The notes under the pieces: model-generated | Seen by the model: the letters and a program-made list of their open reading frames with translations, nothing else | Databases searched by the model: none | Told to the model about the DNA's origin: nothing | Shown: positions 55,764 to 63,691 of the stretch, piece after piece | How positions within the stretch are numbered: the first letter of the stretch is position 1 | Layout: each line of letters begins with the position of its first letter | From: G965250275 sp965250275 | Lineage (GTDB): Bacteria > Pseudomonadota > Alphaproteobacteria > Rhodobacterales > Rhodobacteraceae | Assembly (NCBI GenBank): GCA_965250275.1 | Contig: OZ252297.1 | Coordinates: 248,001-312,000 of the forward strand | Direction of reading: 5' to 3' | DNA length: 64,000 nucleotides | Made by a program: the position numbers and the translations under genes

Positions 55764-55837
55764 CACATCCGATCGTTGCATCATTTGCCGCCGGGAGGTA
55801 TCACCGCACACCTTGGCAAACAATCCCGGGACTGTGG

Positions 55838-56575
55838 ATGGCCGTGCCGCGCCTTGCCCTTTTTCTGACCAGACCCGAAGCGGCTTCTCGTCGCTTCTAT
55901 GCCGCTTTGCCCGCGCATTTACAGGCTGTTTTGATTCCCGTTTATGCGCCATTGATCGCAATCGAAACAATCGACCAACCTGTCGATACCAGTCTCTACA
56001 AAGGCATAATCTTCACATCATCGAACGGCGTTCTGGCGGCTGGGAAGCTTGGAGTGTCACCCGCACAACCGGCCTACTGCGTCGGCGCACGCACCGGTGA
56101 GACCGCGCGCGCGGGCGGCTGGCAAGCGCAGGTATCGGGGCAATCGGCTAACGAACTGGTCGAGGCGCTGATCGCGGCTCCTCCTGCGCCCCCTTTGCTT
56201 CACCTTCGGGGAGTCCATTCGCGCGGGCAGGTGTCCAGCCGGTTGTCGGCAGCGGGGCTCACGTGCGATGAGCGTGTCATCTACGATCAGCGGAGCTTAC
56301 CGCTCGATCCAGGGGCTTTGGAAGCCATCGCCGACACAGTGACTATCGCCCCGGTGTTTTCACCGAGGACGGCGGAGCAATTTTCGCATCAGTACGCCGG
56401 ATCGGACACCTTGTTTCTCGCGGCTTTGAGTGGTGCGGTGGCGGATTCTCTGCGTGGTATGAAATGTGCGCGCTTGGCGGTGGCGCCTCATCCAAGTGCT
56501 GACGCCATGAGAGAACTGATCGGAAAGCTGGTGAACGAGGCGAGTCGGGTTGAGGCAGGCGGAGGCCCGCAGTAA
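55838..56575 (+). CDS. hemD: uroporphyrinogen-III synthase
   Basis: Closes and inverts the D ring of hydroxymethylbilane to give uroporphyrinogen III. The 245-residue protein begins PRLALFLTRPEAASRRFYAAL, with IFTSSNGVLAAGKLG near residue 62 and VYDQRSLPLDPGALEAI-like and FSPRTAEQFSHQY segments typical of the low-similarity HemD family. No hemC is in the window. It starts the hemD-mic60-hemY block; the gap to mic60 is 53 bases. The start may be ATG 55838 or GTG 55844. Confidence 0.85.
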   Translation: MAVPRLALFLTRPEAASRRFYAALPAHLQAVLIPVYAPLIAIETIDQPVDTSLYKGIIFTSSNGVLAAGKLGVSPAQPAYCVGARTGETARAGGWQAQVSGQSANELVEALIAAPPAPPLLHLRGVHSRGQVSSRLSAAGLTCDERVIYDQRSLPLDPGALEAIADTVTIAPVFSPRTAEQFSHQYAGSDTLFLAALSGAVADSLRGMKCARLAVAPHPSADAMRELIGKLVNEASRVEAGGGPQ

Positions 56576-56628
56576 GGTCCTCAGGCGATTTAGACCTGCC
56601 ACGCCAAGAATCGAAGGGGCCTGTCACG

Positions 56629-57939
56629 TTGTCCGACGACAAGAAAAACGAAGCAGATTCGGTATCTTCGGATGCTGCGACATCTGCCGGACCCTTCGAC
56701 AAAGAGTGGGTCAGCGAGAATGATGCGGCCAGTTCAGAAAAGGTTGCGGAGGAAATAGCTGAAGAGGATCAATCTTCCGAAGCCGAAGCCGAAGCCGAAG
56801 CCGAAGCCGAAGCCGAAGCCGAAGCCGAAGCCGAAGCCGAAGCCGAAGCCGAAGCCGAAGCCGAAGCCGAAGCCGAAGCCGAAGCCGAAGCGCAGCAGGA
56901 CATCGATGACTCTCTCGCGACCGACAACGCGGAACCCGCAGTGCAGGAAAAGGTTGTCGAGCGCGTCATTGAGACCAAAAAGCACAGCTTTGTGCCTGCG
57001 TTGATCGGTGGGGCAGTTGCGGCGCTGATCGGGTTCGCGGTGGCGCAGTCAAACAGCCTTCAGTCTGTGCTGCCTGCTCCATTGAAAGATGCAAATGCCG
57101 AAGCTTTGGAGGCCCTCCAAAAAACGGTTTCCGAACAGGCCACCGAACTGGCGGATCTGCGCTCGCAATTGGCCGCTGCGGCAGCTCCGGACTTGGCGCC
57201 TTTGGAAAAGCAGGTCTCTGATCTGACGGACAGTGTCTCGCAGGTATCATCCAACACGGACGAGCTGAGCAAGTTGAGCAGCCGGATCACGGCGATTGAG
57301 TCACAGCCTGCGCCCGACTCCTCTGGCACCGTGCCTGCAGACTATCAAAAAGACCTCGACTCACTCCGGGCAGCGTTGGCAGCGCAACGGTCAGACGTCG
57401 ATGCGCTGGTTTCCGAGGCGAAGACTCGAGACGCAGAGGCCGCCGCCGCTGCAAAACTTGCCGAAGCAAGGAACGCATTGACGCAGGTCCAATCCGCATT
57501 GGAAACGGGTGCGGCATACGCCAATGTGTTGACCGCGTTGCGCGACAGCGGGCAAACCGTCCCCGAATCACTCTCGAAGCCCGCGCCGGAGGGTGTGGCG
57601 ACTCAGGCTGCGTTGATCAACGGCTTTGCCCCTGCTGCGCGCGAGGCGCTTGCGTCTTCCCGCAGCGAAAGTACTGATGGCGAAAGCCTGATGGAGTTCT
57701 TCCAGCGGCAGCTGGGTGCCCGGTCAGTCACACCACGTGAAGGCGACAGCGTGGACGCCGTGCTTTCGAGGGCAGAGGCGGCAGTTGATTCAGGAAAGCT
57801 CGATTCCGCACTGACTGAATTGCAGGCGCTCCCTGACACTGCCAAATCAGAATTGGCGACCTGGATCGCAATGGCCGAAACCCGCCGTGCCGCGCTCGAT
57901 GCTGCTGCTGCTATGGCGCAAAGCCTGAACTCCAACTGA
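56629..57939 (+). CDS. Mic60/mitofilin-family inner-membrane protein
   Basis: A 436-residue protein starting from a TTG at 56629 behind GAAGGGG. An acidic N-terminal region contains 19 Glu-Ala pairs (residues 51-88) encoded by a hexanucleotide repeat. One transmembrane helix follows (about 120-138, FVPALIGGAVAALIGFAVAQ), then a long coiled-coil-prone periplasmic region (about 155-290) and a helical C-terminal part. This architecture, and its place between hemD and hemY, match alphaproteobacterial Mic60, the homologue of the mitochondrial cristae-junction protein. It probably shapes inner or intracytoplasmic membranes (inference). Confidence 0.82.
   Translation: MSDDKKNEADSVSSDAATSAGPFDKEWVSENDAASSEKVAEEIAEEDQSSEAEAEAEAEAEAEAEAEAEAEAEAEAEAEAEAEAEAEAQQDIDDSLATDNAEPAVQEKVVERVIETKKHSFVPALIGGAVAALIGFAVAQSNSLQSVLPAPLKDANAEALEALQKTVSEQATELADLRSQLAAAAAPDLAPLEKQVSDLTDSVSQVSSNTDELSKLSSRITAIESQPAPDSSGTVPADYQKDLDSLRAALAAQRSDVDALVSEAKTRDAEAAAAAKLAEARNALTQVQSALETGAAYANVLTALRDSGQTVPESLSKPAPEGVATQAALINGFAPAAREALASSRSESTDGESLMEFFQRQLGARSVTPREGDSVDAVLSRAEAAVDSGKLDSALTELQALPDTAKSELATWIAMAETRRAALDAAAAMAQSLNSN
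56779..56886 (+). repeat. hexanucleotide microsatellite (GAAGCC)18
   Basis: Eighteen perfect tandem GAAGCC units, followed by one GAAGCG, inside the Mic60-type gene. Each unit encodes Glu-Ala and keeps the frame, so slippage would change the length of the acidic cytoplasmic segment without breaking the gene. Confidence 0.98.
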
Positions 57940-57949
57940 AGGTTCCCGT

Positions 57950-59455
57950 ATGCTGTTTTCGCTTCTGAAGATTTTGGTGTTTGTGTGCATCATTGCAGCA
58001 CTCGGGCTGGGCGCCGGTGCTTTGATGGAAATGCAGGGCGGCGTTCAGGTCACCGTGGCGGGCACTGAGTACACATTTGGCCCGTTGGAATCAGTGATTG
58101 CCGCGATCGCTCTGGTCGTTGTGGTCTGGCTGTTTCTCAAACTTCTGTCGTTGCTGGTTGCCCTTCTGCGTTTCCTGAGCGGGGACGAAACGGCCTTGTC
58201 GCGCTACTTTGATCGCGGGCGAGAGCGCAAAGGGTACAAGGCGCTCAGCGAGGGCATGATGGCGTTGGCGTCCGGCGAGGCCAAGCTTGCCATGTCGCGC
58301 GCTGCGCGGGCGGAACGGTACCTGCAGAAACCGGAACTGACCAATCTGCTGACCGCTCAGGCCGCGGAAATGTCCGGCGATACAGCCAAGGCGACCGAAA
58401 CCTACAAAAAGCTGATTGCCGACGACAGCACCCGATTTGTCGGCGTGCGCGGGATCATGAAACAAAAGTTGGCCGCGGGCGACACCGACACCGCCCGGAA
58501 ACTGGCGGAAAAGGCGCTGGCCTTGAAACCGCGCCACGAGGAAACACAAGACGTTCTTCTGAAGCTTCAGGCCCAGGCAAACGACTGGGCGGGCGCGCGC
58601 GCCACGCTAAGCACCAAACTCAAGCACGGATCTCTTCCACGAGATGTGTTCACAAGACGTGAGGCCGTCCTCGCACTGGCCGAAGCCAAGGACATCGTGG
58701 ACGAAGATGCCACAACGTCTGAACGCGAAGAAGCGATTCAGGCGAACCGCCTTTCGCCCGATCTGATCCCCGCCGCCGCCATGGCGGCGCGCAGCTACAT
58801 TGCCAAGAACAAACCGCGGAACGCGGTTCGCGTGATCAAAAAGGCATGGCAGGCCCAACCCCACCCGGATTTGGCGGCCGCCTTTGCAGAGATTGTACCG
58901 GATGAAACCCCGCAAGAACGGGTGAAACGGTTCGCAACGCTGACAGCGATCCACCCGGACAACCCGGAAACCCGTCTGGTTCTGGGCGAGTTGAACATCG
59001 TTGCCGAGGACTTCCCCGAAGCACGGCGCGCCCTTTCACCGCTGCTTGACGATGCGCCGGACGCGCGCGCCTACACGTTGATGGCCGCCGTGGAGCGCGG
59101 CGAGGGGGCGTCTGACAGTGTTGTCCAGGGCTGGCTGACCCGGGCATTGAATGCGCCGCGCGGCCCGCAATGGGTCTGTGACAATTGCCAGCATATCAGT
59201 GCGCAATGGGCCCCGGTCTGCGAGAACTGCGAAAGCTTTGACACGCTCAGCTGGCGGCGCCCGCAGACATCAGAGCCCGGCACCAGCGCAGCTGCCGTCA
59301 TGCTGCCGTTGATTGTTGGCTCGGAGGATTCGGAGCCGGACCCATCGGAAGACGACGTGCCCGAGGTCGAGCTTTTGGACGCAGAGGTCGTGCCGCCTGC
59401 GTCGGGAGCCAACGGCGCGCAGACCGCCGAAGAGCGCACTCAAGGCGGCAACTGA
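57950..59455 (+). CDS. hemY: HemY-family TPR membrane protein with LapB-type zinc ribbon
   Basis: A 501-residue inner-membrane protein. Two N-terminal transmembrane segments (about 2-27 and 43-74) are followed by a HemY_N/TPR region (about 95-390) rich in paired helices such as AKLAMSRAARAERYLQ and GDTDTARKLAEKALALKP. Near the C-terminus is C410-x2-C413-x10-C424-x2-C427, followed by FDTLSW; this cysteine spacing resembles the rubredoxin-like domain of the TPR protein LapB (YciM). HemY is linked to heme synthesis by gene clusters, not by a proven reaction. It follows mic60 by 10 bases. Confidence 0.85.
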   Translation: MLFSLLKILVFVCIIAALGLGAGALMEMQGGVQVTVAGTEYTFGPLESVIAAIALVVVVWLFLKLLSLLVALLRFLSGDETALSRYFDRGRERKGYKALSEGMMALASGEAKLAMSRAARAERYLQKPELTNLLTAQAAEMSGDTAKATETYKKLIADDSTRFVGVRGIMKQKLAAGDTDTARKLAEKALALKPRHEETQDVLLKLQAQANDWAGARATLSTKLKHGSLPRDVFTRREAVLALAEAKDIVDEDATTSEREEAIQANRLSPDLIPAAAMAARSYIAKNKPRNAVRVIKKAWQAQPHPDLAAAFAEIVPDETPQERVKRFATLTAIHPDNPETRLVLGELNIVAEDFPEARRALSPLLDDAPDARAYTLMAAVERGEGASDSVVQGWLTRALNAPRGPQWVCDNCQHISAQWAPVCENCESFDTLSWRRPQTSEPGTSAAAVMLPLIVGSEDSEPDPSEDDVPEVELLDAEVVPPASGANGAQTAEERTQGGN

Positions 59456-59840
59456 AGAGTCTTCGCCTTTGCTGACCGCGCAACGGTACCATTGCGACAT
59501 CTCTTTTGAAGTCGTGATTGCCTTCTGCTTCACTTAGACGCCTCTCCGCGACCGCAGATTGACCGCGGGAGTTGGTGGTGCCGAAGCAACTTGGATCGGG
59601 GCTCATCCTCCGCCTTTCTTGCGAGAGAACATCCTGATTGAGAGCCATGATTGCCTGCGTCTTGCGCTCAGATGAAGGGCTGGATCCATACACCCAAGCC
59701 GATGCCCGTGGCTCCGCAAACAGGCAAGCGACCATTCGCGGAGTACATGTGCGTTCGACTTGAATGAACCTGTGTTTACTTCGCGATCCGCCAGAGCCTT
59801 CGCGCGAAAGCATCGCGAATGCAAACTTACGCGTTCGAAG
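59456..59840. other. gene-poor junction between hemY and the catabolic module
   Basis: About 385 bases with no supportable gene. Short open frames on both strands (for example minus 59298-59813 and 59603-59884) lack starts, motifs and recognisable family features. The text reads like a decayed or dispersed intergenic element, but no inverted-repeat ends, target duplication or transposase remnant could be defined. It separates conserved core genes from accessory metabolism. Confidence 0.4.
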
Positions 59841-61490
59841 TCAATCGAACCGTTCACCTTTGAGGCGGATACCGGCGACATCACGATCCCAGGTGTCCGA
59901 GGTCACACCCGATGCACGCAACTCATGTTTCAGAACCTTGGCGCTGGGCGTTTTGGGCAGACCCCCTTCGATGATCCGGACATAGCGGGGGACCATGAAG
60001 TAGGCCATGCGCTCTTTCAGGAAATCGATCAGATGAATGGGGTCCAACCGCCGCCCTTCGACAAGCGAGACACAGACCATGACATCATCTTCGCTGAATT
60101 CCGAGGGGACCGCGACGGCTGCAGCTTCGGCAATATCGGGATGCGCGCAGACCTCTGCTTCGACTTCGAAGGACGAGATGTTCTCACCTCTGCGCCGGAT
60201 TGCGTCCTTCATCCTGTCGACGAAGAAGAAGTTGCCATCCGCGTCACGGGTGAACGCATCCCCGGTGTGAAACCAGCCGTTACGCCATGCTTTCGCCGTC
60301 GCTTCGGGGTTCTTGTAGTAACCGCTCATCATCGCCCAGGGACGGTCAGTGCGGACCAGCATTTCGCCGACCGCGCCACATGGGACTTCGCAGTCGTTGT
60401 CATCGACCAGCCGGACTTCGACCCCGGGGCGCGGTTTGCCGCAGGTGCCCCGCACGGTGGGGTTTGGTTCGGACACGATGGGCGTCGAAACTTCTGTCAT
60501 GTTAAAAATGGTATAGACTTTGACCCCGAACCGCTTGGCAAAGCTCTCAGAGTTCGCCGCCAACGGCACCATCAGAACCAGGCGCAGCGGGTTATCGGAT
60601 TCGGCATCATTGACCGCCTGTTTTTCAAGAAAGGTCGCCATGACGCCAAGCAGGAAAGCAACGGTGCTTTGGGTGTTGCGGACGGATTGCCAATAGGTCG
60701 CGGTGTCAAAACGGTCGACCATTGCAAAGGATCCGCCGCGCGCCAGCATGCAGAACATCGGACCCATGCCACCGATGTGAAACATCGGAGCGTTGATCAG
60801 ATAGCGGTCCTCGGCTGTCACAAATGGCCAACTTTCTGGTCCTGCATTCGTGAAGAGATGGAGGTACGAGACCAGGACCCCCTTGGAAGGACCCGTGGTG
60901 CCCGAGGTGTAAATGATCGCCATGGGATCCCAAGGCTCGATCAGACGGGACAGCGGCGCCAAAGTACCACTCTCTGGTAAGAGCGCCTCGTCGTAGGTCA
61001 CAGCTGGCAGCGCTGGTGCCTCGGGCACCGCGCCACCGACAACAACCATCCGCTCCAGAGCGTGCAGTTCGATCCCTGACAGCCGGTCGGCAAGCGTCGC
61101 ATGCACGATCGCCAGCCTGGCTTCCGATACGCCGATCACATGCTCCAAAAGCCGCCCCTTATAGGCGGTATTGATCGGAACATAGACGGCGCCAATGTAA
61201 TTCAGGGCAAAGAACACGCGCAGTTGCTCGCGGCTGTTGGGCATAAAGACCAGCACGTGATCGCCCTGCATGACCCCCTGAGCCTGCAGCCCCAGACCCG
61301 TCTGTATGATCAGCTCTCGAAACTGCGCATAGCTCCATTCCTCACCGGTATCGTCGAACTTGACCACGACAGTGTCAGGGCGTTCCGAAGCGTGGCGGTC
61401 GATCAGGTCACGGGTGACGACGCGGTCCCGCGGTGGAATTCGCGGATCGCTGGTCTCTGGGCTGTCCGGGCTTATGGCGACATCAAACAT
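59841..61490 (-). CDS. acyl-CoA ligase (AMP-forming)
   Basis: A 549-residue adenylate-forming enzyme from the ATG at 61490, preceded by GGAAGGGAGG. The AMP motif IIYTSGTTGPSKGVLV is near residue 185. GWFHTGDAFTRDADGNFFFVDR and MKDAIRRRGENISSFEVE are the later core motifs, and the catalytic Lys lies in LPKTPSAKVLKHELR near the C-terminus. The acid is not identified; the family includes crotonobetaine/carnitine- and fatty-acid-CoA ligases. It follows the monooxygenase gene by 89 bases on the same strand, likely one operon. Confidence 0.88.
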   Translation of the reverse strand: MFDVAISPDSPETSDPRIPPRDRVVTRDLIDRHASERPDTVVVKFDDTGEEWSYAQFRELIIQTGLGLQAQGVMQGDHVLVFMPNSREQLRVFFALNYIGAVYVPINTAYKGRLLEHVIGVSEARLAIVHATLADRLSGIELHALERMVVVGGAVPEAPALPAVTYDEALLPESGTLAPLSRLIEPWDPMAIIYTSGTTGPSKGVLVSYLHLFTNAGPESWPFVTAEDRYLINAPMFHIGGMGPMFCMLARGGSFAMVDRFDTATYWQSVRNTQSTVAFLLGVMATFLEKQAVNDAESDNPLRLVLMVPLAANSESFAKRFGVKVYTIFNMTEVSTPIVSEPNPTVRGTCGKPRPGVEVRLVDDNDCEVPCGAVGEMLVRTDRPWAMMSGYYKNPEATAKAWRNGWFHTGDAFTRDADGNFFFVDRMKDAIRRRGENISSFEVEAEVCAHPDIAEAAAVAVPSEFSEDDVMVCVSLVEGRRLDPIHLIDFLKERMAYFMVPRYVRIIEGGLPKTPSAKVLKHELRASGVTSDTWDRDVAGIRLKGERFD

Positions 61491-61579
61491 GGGGCCTCCC
61501 TTCCGGTTTGGTTTGTCACTGGTGCGCGCCCGCTCCTTTGACCGGTCGGCGCAATGTGAGCTTTGATTGCGGCTCAAGC

Positions 61580-63520
61580 TTATGCCACGGCGTCTTGGTC
61601 CGCGCGGCGGTGCGTAAGGATGTAGTTGTCCAGGTCAGCTTCACGGGTCATTCGCCAGAAATCGTCGTTGCGCCAGGGTGTGATGGCGACCACACGGCCG
61701 CGCGTGTTGCGGTACCAGTTGTCCATACCGGGATGGGTCCACACCATGCGCTCATGCGCCGCATCAACCCTGTCATTGTACGCGCGGTACACGTCCTCGC
61801 GCACCTCAACGGCGTCCGTTCTGGTCTCGAACATCTTTTCCAGAAGGCTCATCACATAGTCCATCTGGTTCTCAATGGGTGTGATGATGCTGCCTCCATG
61901 TCCCAGCCCGACATTTGGGCCAAGCAATGTAAAGAAGTTGGGGAAACCGCTGACAGTCGTGCCAAGATAAGCGCGCGCGTCGTCGCCGTCCCAGGCGTCA
62001 CTGACGCTGAGCCCGCCGCGCCCGCGCACCTCGTATGACGATAGAAGTGCCGTTGCCTTGAACCCGGTTGCCAGGATCAGCACATCCGCGGTGTGACGTG
62101 ATCCGTCGCCCGCAATCAGGGTCCGGCCTTCGACCCGTTCAAGGCGTTCGGCAACCAGATCGACATCGGGACGCGCCACGGTCCGGAACCAGCCATTGTC
62201 CAGCAGCATCCGTTTGCCGAAGGGCGGGTAGTCGGGCATCACCTTGTCCAACAGGTCCTGCCGATCTCCCAGCTCTTCGCGCATGTAAGCCACAAAATGC
62301 CTGCGATGGGCCTCATTCTCAGCATTGAGCGCGGTGTCGGGACGCGGCCAGTCCGGGTCCTTTTGCAATGATGGGTGGATTCTGTCGTTGAATGTCCAGG
62401 CGAGGCGCTGCCGATACCAGGCCTGATAAAGCGGCACCTCCTGCAACAAGAAACGGATGGGTTCGGGGACCCTTTTGCGAAATTTTGGGAACGGTGCCGC
62501 CCATTGCTTGGACCGGGCGAAAACTGTCAGATGCGCGACCTTGTCCGCGATGGCAGGGACCACTTGCATCGCCGTGGCCCCGTTGCCCACAATCGCAACG
62601 CGTTTGCCTTCAAGGTCACAATCTTCGGGCCACTGGGCTGTATGGAAGCTGGGACCTTCGAAGCTGTCGAGTCCGTCGATTGGTGGGACATGCGAGATGT
62701 TGAGCACGCCCACGCCCGAGATGACGATATCGCTGCGATGGGTCTCGCTTTGGCCATCGGGCGTTTCCACTGTCACCTCCCAGCACTGCGCGCCCTCGTC
62801 CCATTCGGCTTTGCGTACGGGAGTGTTGAGCCGGACATCCGGCAGGATGCCATGTGTTTCGGCGACGCCGTGGAAATAGGCATAAAGCTCGTCCCGCAGG
62901 GCAAAGTAGTGCTGCCAGTCATGCGGCGCGAAGGAAAACGAGTAAAGGTGGTTGGGTGTATCCACGCCACAGCCGGGATAGCGGTTTTCGTACCAGGTTC
63001 CGCCAACCGCATCGTCTTTCTCGAAGATCTGGAAGGGTATCCCCGCCTGTTTGAACCGGATTGCCGCACAGATGCCTGAAACACCCGCGCCGATGATGAT
63101 GGCTTTGAATCCTCCGGGAACGTCCAGCCTGCGCATCTTGCGTGCCTCGGGGCCGATGCCCAGTCCGGCCGCGACATTGCGCCCGTACTCTTCGGGTATG
63201 GGTTCGCCCATCGAGACCTTGAGCATCCGCGCCAAGAGTTCCGGAGATGGTTCAGGCAACGCCAGCGGTTTGCCATCAGACCACGCGACAATTGCCCGGA
63301 ACGCCGCAGCCCGAATCTCATCCTGAATGTGGTTCGGCAACCCGCCGCTGTCGTTGTCGTCGAGCCCGCGTCCCCGCTGTGGGGCATATGGCGCTTCGAG
63401 CCAGCGCAGGTCGCCCGTCATCTGGACCAGCACCATCAAGAGGGTCGGAACGTTTGCCATGGCCACGGCTTCGGACAGGCGCAGTTTGCGATCTTCGGGC
63501 GATCCGGATGTGTCTGTCAT
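61580..63520 (-). CDS. flavin-dependent Baeyer-Villiger monooxygenase (HAPMO-like)
   Basis: A 646-residue FAD/NADPH enzyme that inserts oxygen next to a carbonyl, making esters or lactones from ketones. The FAD loop IIGAGVSGICAA is at 142-153, the type I BVMO fingerprint FEGPSFHTAQWP at 287-298 fits FxGxxxHxxxWP, and the NADPH loop VGNGATAMQV is at 311-320. About 135 residues precede the FAD domain, an N-terminal extension like that of 4-hydroxyacetophenone monooxygenase, whose length (about 640) also matches. The substrate is unknown. The ATG at 63520 faces the divergent esterase. Confidence 0.88.
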   Translation of the reverse strand: MTDTSGSPEDRKLRLSEAVAMANVPTLLMVLVQMTGDLRWLEAPYAPQRGRGLDDNDSGGLPNHIQDEIRAAAFRAIVAWSDGKPLALPEPSPELLARMLKVSMGEPIPEEYGRNVAAGLGIGPEARKMRRLDVPGGFKAIIIGAGVSGICAAIRFKQAGIPFQIFEKDDAVGGTWYENRYPGCGVDTPNHLYSFSFAPHDWQHYFALRDELYAYFHGVAETHGILPDVRLNTPVRKAEWDEGAQCWEVTVETPDGQSETHRSDIVISGVGVLNISHVPPIDGLDSFEGPSFHTAQWPEDCDLEGKRVAIVGNGATAMQVVPAIADKVAHLTVFARSKQWAAPFPKFRKRVPEPIRFLLQEVPLYQAWYRQRLAWTFNDRIHPSLQKDPDWPRPDTALNAENEAHRRHFVAYMREELGDRQDLLDKVMPDYPPFGKRMLLDNGWFRTVARPDVDLVAERLERVEGRTLIAGDGSRHTADVLILATGFKATALLSSYEVRGRGGLSVSDAWDGDDARAYLGTTVSGFPNFFTLLGPNVGLGHGGSIITPIENQMDYVMSLLEKMFETRTDAVEVREDVYRAYNDRVDAAHERMVWTHPGMDNWYRNTRGRVVAITPWRNDDFWRMTREADLDNYILTHRRADQDAVA

Positions 63521-63598
63521 GGTCTCACCCTCTTCTGTTGCGGGCCTAAGATCGGTCCCGGCTTGACAACCATTTCAATTTGGTTTGCGTTCTAAGTT

Positions 63599-63615
63599 GA
63601 TTGTTTTATACAATC
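63599..63615. promoter_or_regulatory. palindromic operator candidate
   Basis: GATTGT, five bases (TTTAT), then ACAATC is a perfect six-base inverted repeat in the 171-base divergent intergenic region. Size and symmetry suit a TetR-type repressor, and it overlaps the candidate -10 of the monooxygenase promoter. No regulator gene is in the window. Confidence 0.45.
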
Positions 63616-63630
63616 GTTTTAGCAAGTCAA
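63603..63630 (-). promoter_or_regulatory. candidate promoter of the monooxygenase-ligase operon
   Basis: Read on the minus strand, TTGACT (63630-63625), a 16-base spacer and TAAAAC (63608-63603) resemble sigma-70 -35 and -10 elements, 82 bases upstream of the monooxygenase ATG. An alternative -10, TATAAA, has a short spacer of 14. The palindrome at 63599-63615 overlaps the -10. Confidence 0.4.
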
Positions 63631-63691
63631 GCCAACGGTCACGGGATCGCTTCGGCTTTGAGTCTCAGAGGCGCAAACATGTGGATGAGTA

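Noticed and set aside
56779..56886. CRISPR array
   Set aside because: The repeat is a contiguous hexamer with no spacers, so it is a microsatellite in a coding region.
56734..56985. Gly-Phe repeat protein on the minus strand
   Set aside because: The repeat open frame is the antisense reading of the Mic60 EA tract and has no start context or spread of codon use.
59760..60980. 406-codon plus-strand open frame
   Set aside because: Antisense to the acyl-CoA ligase, whose start, stop and motifs are complete.
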